DNA of 64,000 nt, taken from positions 930,001 to 994,000 of the forward strand of contig CBDCGG010000002.1 of assembly GCA_965216605.1 (NCBI GenBank), read 5' to 3'. Origin of the DNA: JABAAW01 sp965216605. Lineage in GTDB: Bacteria > Pseudomonadota > Alphaproteobacteria > JABAAW01. Under the pieces are notes generated by a model. It was not told where the DNA came from. It searched no databases and saw only the letters and a list, made by a program, of their open reading frames with translations. Positions 60,400 through 64,000 of this stretch are shown here, piece after piece. Every line of letters starts with the position of its first letter. Positions within the stretch are counted from its first letter, which is position 1. Made by a program: the position numbers and the translations under genes.

Positions 60400-62952
60400 A
60401 TGCTCTCAGATTCTGTAGAACAGACTTTGCACCGCGCGTTGGAAAATGCGCAGAAGCGACGGCACGAATACGCAACGCTGGAACACCTTCTGCTGGCGTT
60501 GATCGACGACCGCGACGCCTCTGCGGTGATGCGCGCTTGTGGCGTTGATTTGGACAAGCTGCGGCAAGAAATAAAAACCTATCTGGATAACGATTTGGAC
60601 TTTCTCATTTCGGGAAAGGACGCGCGTCCGACGGCAGGCTTTCAACGTGTTCTGCAACGCTCGGCGGTGCATGTGCAGTCGTCGCCCGACCAGCACGAGG
60701 TGACAGGAGCTAACTTGCTCGTCGCCCTTTTCTCGGAGCGCGAAAGCCACGCCGCCTACTTTCTGCAACGCCAAGACATGACTCGCCTCGATGCGGTGAA
60801 CTACATCAGCCACGGTATCGCCAAAGTGCAAGGAAGCGCGGAAGCAGGACTATCAGAAGCAGGCCTCTCGGAAAGCGCAGGTGCGTCGCACAGCGAAGGC
60901 TTCGAGGCAGACGAAGAAGACAAACATACGCAGGGAATGCGCCCTCGTCCTCGCTCGTCGCCGCTGGCAATCTTCTGCCGCAACCTCAATCAAAAAGCCG
61001 AGCAGGGGCAGATCGATCCTCTCGTCGGGCGCAGTACGGAGACGACGCGCGCCTTGCAAATTCTCGCACGGAGAACAAAGAACAATCCCCTGTTGGTCGG
61101 CGATCCCGGTGTCGGCAAGACGGCGATCGTCGAAGGGCTCGCGCTCGCCATACAGAAGGGTGAGCATCCAGAGGCGTTGACAGGAAAAGTCCTTTTCTCC
61201 CTCGACATGGGCGCGCTGATCGCAGGCACACGCTACAGAGGCGATTTTGAAGAGAGGCTCAAAGAAATTATCAAAGAGCTCGAAGCGCGCAAAGACGCCA
61301 TCCTCTTCATCGACGAAATTCACACCATCGTCGGCGCAGGTGCGACATCAGGCGGCGCGCTCGATGCCTCGAACATTCTGAAACCCGCGCTGGCAAGCCA
61401 AGCCATGCGCTGCATCGGGGCTACGACCTACAAAGAATACAAAAGTACCTTCGAAAAAGATCGCGCCCTATCTCGACGCTTCCAAAAGATCGATATCCCT
61501 GAGCCCTCCAGCGACGACTGCATCGCTATTCTCAAGGGCTTGCTGTCGAAGTACGAAGCGTTTCACAATCTGCGCTACGACAACGAGGCGGTGCGGGCTG
61601 CCGTAGAACTTTCGGTGCGCTACATCCACGAGCGCAAGCTGCCCGACAAGGCGATCGATCTCATCGACGAGGCAGGCGCACAGCAGAGCCTGCTGCCCAA
61701 GAACAAGCGGCAGAAGATTGTGACCGTCAAGAACATCGAGGCGATCGTCGCTACCATCGCGCGCATTCCGCCGCGCCATCTCTCGCGCTCGGATACGGGT
61801 AAGCTCAAGACGCTGGCAAGAGACATGAAAACGCTGGTCTTCGGGCAGGACGAAGCCATCGAGAGGGTTGTCGATGCCGTCAAGCTCTCGCGCGCAGGCT
61901 TGCGCGAAAAAGAAAAGCCCATCGGTTGCTACCTCTTCGCAGGTCCCACAGGGGTCGGCAAGACGGAAGTGGCGCGTCAGCTTGCTCGTTGCTTGCAAGT
62001 GGAGTTGCATCGTTTCGACATGTCCGAGTATCGAGAACGACACGCCGTCTCGCGGTTGATCGGCGCGCCGCCGGGCTATGTAGGATTCGAGCAAGGGGGA
62101 ATGCTCACCGATGCCGTCGATAAGAATCCTCACGCCGTGTTGCTGCTCGACGAAATCGAGAAGGCACATCAAGATGTCTTCAACATTCTGTTGCAAGTCA
62201 TGGACTACGGCAAACTGACCGACCACAACGGTAAAGCGATCGATTTTCGCCACACGGTGATCGTCATGACAACGAACGCAGGCGCGCTCGACCGCGACAA
62301 GGGTGCCTTCGGCTTTGAAAGGGAGATAGGATCCGAGCATAGCCAAGACGCTGTCAAGCAAACCTTCTCGCCCGAGTTTCGCAATCGTTTGGATGCGGTC
62401 GTACCCTTCCGCAACTTGGGAATGGGTGTCGTCGAGAAGATCGTCGAGAAATTCGCCTTCGACCTGGAGATGCAACTCGAAGATCGCAAGGTCTCGTTGG
62501 AGTTGAGCGCAGAACTGAGACGCTGGCTGGCACGCGAGGGCTACGACAGCGCGATGGGCGCAAGGCCGCTCGCGCGCGTGATGCAGGAGAAAATCAAAAA
62601 ACCCCTTGCCGACGCGCTGCTCTTCGGTAGCCTCAAGCATGGCGGTACGGCAAAAATCGACCTTGAAGACGGCAAGCCCGTCTTTCATTTCATCAAAGAC
62701 GATGCCTCGTCTCTTGTAAAACCTCTTATTAAACCTCTTGCCAAACCCCTTGTGAAGAAGGCGCTCAAGGAGGGGGTCAAGCCTGTTGCTCTGCCGAAGC
62801 CCTTGAGCAAGCCGCCATCGCCCCAAAAAGAGAGCAAGGAAGCCAAGGAAGCCATGAAAGAAGAAATCAAGGGAAAAGCGAATGGAAAAGCGAATGGAAA
62901 AGCGAAGGGAAAAGCGAAGAGAAACACAAGCGTTTTCTCCTCCGCCCTCTGA
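60400..62952 (+). CDS. clpA: ATP-dependent Clp protease ATP-binding subunit ClpA
   Basis: ClpA is the AAA+ unfoldase that feeds ClpP. The Clp N domain covers about 1-145. A linker with L-S-E-A-G-L-S-E-type repeats follows (about 147-160). Walker A of the first ATPase is G-D-P-G-V-G-K-T at 234-241, with its Walker B near I-L-F-I-D-E-I-H. The second Walker A is G-P-T-G-V-G-K-T at 515-522. The ClpP-contacting I-G-x loop is not clearly readable. At 850 residues it exceeds the usual 750-770. The last 90 residues are a Lys/Pro tail with K-P-L-x and G-K-A-N repeats (12-bp period). Confidence 0.96.
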   Translation: MLSDSVEQTLHRALENAQKRRHEYATLEHLLLALIDDRDASAVMRACGVDLDKLRQEIKTYLDNDLDFLISGKDARPTAGFQRVLQRSAVHVQSSPDQHEVTGANLLVALFSERESHAAYFLQRQDMTRLDAVNYISHGIAKVQGSAEAGLSEAGLSESAGASHSEGFEADEEDKHTQGMRPRPRSSPLAIFCRNLNQKAEQGQIDPLVGRSTETTRALQILARRTKNNPLLVGDPGVGKTAIVEGLALAIQKGEHPEALTGKVLFSLDMGALIAGTRYRGDFEERLKEIIKELEARKDAILFIDEIHTIVGAGATSGGALDASNILKPALASQAMRCIGATTYKEYKSTFEKDRALSRRFQKIDIPEPSSDDCIAILKGLLSKYEAFHNLRYDNEAVRAAVELSVRYIHERKLPDKAIDLIDEAGAQQSLLPKNKRQKIVTVKNIEAIVATIARIPPRHLSRSDTGKLKTLARDMKTLVFGQDEAIERVVDAVKLSRAGLREKEKPIGCYLFAGPTGVGKTEVARQLARCLQVELHRFDMSEYRERHAVSRLIGAPPGYVGFEQGGMLTDAVDKNPHAVLLLDEIEKAHQDVFNILLQVMDYGKLTDHNGKAIDFRHTVIVMTTNAGALDRDKGAFGFEREIGSEHSQDAVKQTFSPEFRNRLDAVVPFRNLGMGVVEKIVEKFAFDLEMQLEDRKVSLELSAELRRWLAREGYDSAMGARPLARVMQEKIKKPLADALLFGSLKHGGTAKIDLEDGKPVFHFIKDDASSLVKPLIKPLAKPLVKKALKEGVKPVALPKPLSKPPSPQKESKEAKEAMKEEIKGKANGKANGKAKGKAKRNTSVFSSAL

Positions 62953-62976
62953 GCCTTACTCTCCTTCTTCCGATTA

Positions 62977-63019
62977 GGGGTGATTTTGGAGGAATGATTT
63001 TGGAGGAGTGATTTTATTG
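62977..63019 (+). repeat. 15-bp direct repeats upstream of fliF
   Basis: GTGATTTTGGAGGA recurs as TGATTTTGGAGGA and TGATTTTATTGAG in tandem. The array lies between the clpA stop and the candidate fliF promoter. Confidence 0.7.
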
Positions 63020-63035
63020 AGTTAAATTTTTTTTG

Positions 63036-63064
63036 TTGCGAGCGATAAAAAATTGTGTTAGTAT
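63036..63064 (+). promoter_or_regulatory. Candidate promoter upstream of fliF
   Basis: TTGCGA (63036-63041) and TAGTAT (63059-63064) are separated by 17 bp, 82 bp before the ATG. Confidence 0.5.
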
Positions 63065-63146
63065 CCAAAGATTCGTAAGAGATTCCGAATCGGCACTTAG
63101 CGTCGTCGAAGAATTTTTGAAGAAGTGAGGCAGAAGGAAAAAGAGA

Positions 63147-64000
63147 ATGTTGGAACGATTGTTAGCATGGATACAACAAGGCACGAACCGATGGGTCGCC
63201 ATCGGCCTTGTTGCCTTTAGCTTGCTCGGCTTTTCGCTGTTAGTTTTGCTCCGTCAAGATTCCTACTCGCTGCTCTACGACAACCTTTCGCCCGAAGATT
63301 CGCGCGCGGTGACGCTGTTGCTATCGCGCCAACAAATCCCCTACCGCGAAGCGGCGGAGGGAGTGCGCATCATGGTGCCTAGCCGATTGGTCGGGGACGC
63401 GCGTATTCTCGTCGCCGAAGAAGGGCTACCTCGCGCTGCCTCGTTGGGCTACGAGATTTTCGATCGTGAACAAGGGCTCAGCACCTCCAGTTTTGTCCAA
63501 GAGATCAATCGCGTGCGCGCGCTCGAAGGAGAACTGGCGCGCACGATCGTCTCGGTCGAAGGAATCTCGAACGCGCGCGTCCATATCGTTCTGCCGAAAC
63601 GGGAGCTGTTCTCGCGCGACAAACAAACCTCCTCCGCCTCGATCATCGTCACCACGAAAGAGGGAGAGAACTTGGAACGACGGAAGATTCGCGCCATACA
63701 GAACCTAGTCGCTGCCGCCGTGCCCGACCTCAGCGCTGAGGGAGTCGCTATCACAGACGCGCAAGGCAACCTGCTCGCGCGTAGCGATGCCGAGGGAGAA
63801 AACATCTTCGGATCGACGCCCGACGAAATTCGCTCGGCTTACGAATCGCGCCTTGCGCAGCAGCTACAATCGCTGGTCGGCAGCGTCGTCGGCATCAGCA
63901 ACGTACGCGTCGAAAGCAGCGTCGAATTGGACTTCGGACAGACCGTCGTCAACGAAGAGATATTCGATACCGACGGACAAGTCTTGCGTTCGTCCGAAGA
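63147..64000 (+). CDS. fliF: Flagellar MS-ring protein FliF, N-terminal part
   Basis: The gene runs off the right end. It starts at the ATG at 63147 after AAGGAAA. Residues 1-15 are amphipathic and a transmembrane helix lies at about 19-38. The YscJ/FliF domain follows, with Y-S-L-L-Y-D-N-L-S-P-E-D, I-P-Y-R-E, E-G-L-P-R-A, G-Y-E-I-F-D and E-L-A-R-T-I, then N-A-R-V-H-I-V-L-P. It forms the membrane-embedded base of the flagellar motor, implying a flagellar cluster to the right. Only about 285 codons of about 550 are visible. Confidence 0.95.
   Translation, partial: MLERLLAWIQQGTNRWVAIGLVAFSLLGFSLLVLLRQDSYSLLYDNLSPEDSRAVTLLLSRQQIPYREAAEGVRIMVPSRLVGDARILVAEEGLPRAASLGYEIFDREQGLSTSSFVQEINRVRALEGELARTIVSVEGISNARVHIVLPKRELFSRDKQTSSASIIVTTKEGENLERRKIRAIQNLVAAAVPDLSAEGVAITDAQGNLLARSDAEGENIFGSTPDEIRSAYESRLAQQLQSLVGSVVGISNVRVESSVELDFGQTVVNEEIFDTDGQVLRSSE

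Noticed and set aside
61468..62826. 452-codon minus-strand ORF inside clpA
   Set aside because: It is antisense to conserved AAA+ motifs; its length follows from the codon bias of clpA.
63020..63040. CtrA box upstream of fliF
   Set aside because: Only a single TTAA half-site is visible; the second half at the required spacing is missing.

Overview
The window is a 64 kb piece of an alphaproteobacterial chromosome. The 16S rRNA gene carries the alphaproteobacterial form of the 690-700 region (GGAATTCGTAGATATTGG). The protein set fits this: a class I lysyl-tRNA synthetase, PurS, an RHH_4-type ribbon-helix-helix protein, a complete mra/dcw cluster with a long-tailed FtsZ, ClpS-ClpA and the flagellar MS-ring protein FliF. 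The 16S gene stands alone: no spacer tRNAs, 23S or 5S follow it, an arrangement best known from Rickettsiales. The order cannot be named from this window.

Layout. 0-4 kb: tail of yqgE, mlaA, then galU-pmm (nucleotide sugar supply). 4-9.5 kb (minus): response regulator, unknown polytopic membrane protein, xseA, M23 peptidase and pgeF, packed as an operon. 9.6-14.7 kb: RHH regulator, tRNA-Ala, lysK-pepF and two small genes. 14.9-21.5 kb: putA, a small hydrophobic ORF, guaB. 21.6-24.5 kb: tRNA-Ala, a DUF1761 protein, tRNA-Ile, a Sel1 protein, purC-purS. 24.5-26.4 kb: the solitary 16S unit with its promoter and processing stem. 26.4-35.1 kb is accessory: a Fic protein, an AT-rich OLD-family nuclease, cysK-cysE behind a candidate small RNA, and an AT-rich restriction-modification pair. 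35.3-36.3 kb: lipA. 36.3-55.6 kb (minus): the dcw cluster mraZ-rsmH-ftsL-ftsI-murE-murF-mraY-murD-ftsW-murG-murC-murB-ddl-ftsQ-ftsA-ftsZ, nearly all with 1-8 bp overlaps. 55.8-64 kb: a tiny membrane peptide, trpF, mutM, a TSUP transporter, cobD, clpS-clpA and the start of fliF.

Most unusual features. (1) About ten intergenic islands of a modular repeat. Conserved linkers (such as TTTTGAATAAGAGG, CGCTGACGCGG and ATGTTTTGC) alternate with hairpin slots whose arms differ between copies but stay self-complementary. (2) At least six of these islands sit at an abrupt change in strand composition, G/T-rich on the left and C/A-rich on the right, regardless of gene direction. (3) Many housekeeping proteins carry short in-frame tandem repeats, usually of 4 residues, at termini or in linkers. 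(4) A 14-bp tandem triplication at the xseA start creates a relay of two 5-codon mini-ORFs joined by ATGA overlaps. (5) The murD reading frame is broken at a run of five Cs beside such a repeat. (6) The defence-like genes lie next to the repeat islands.
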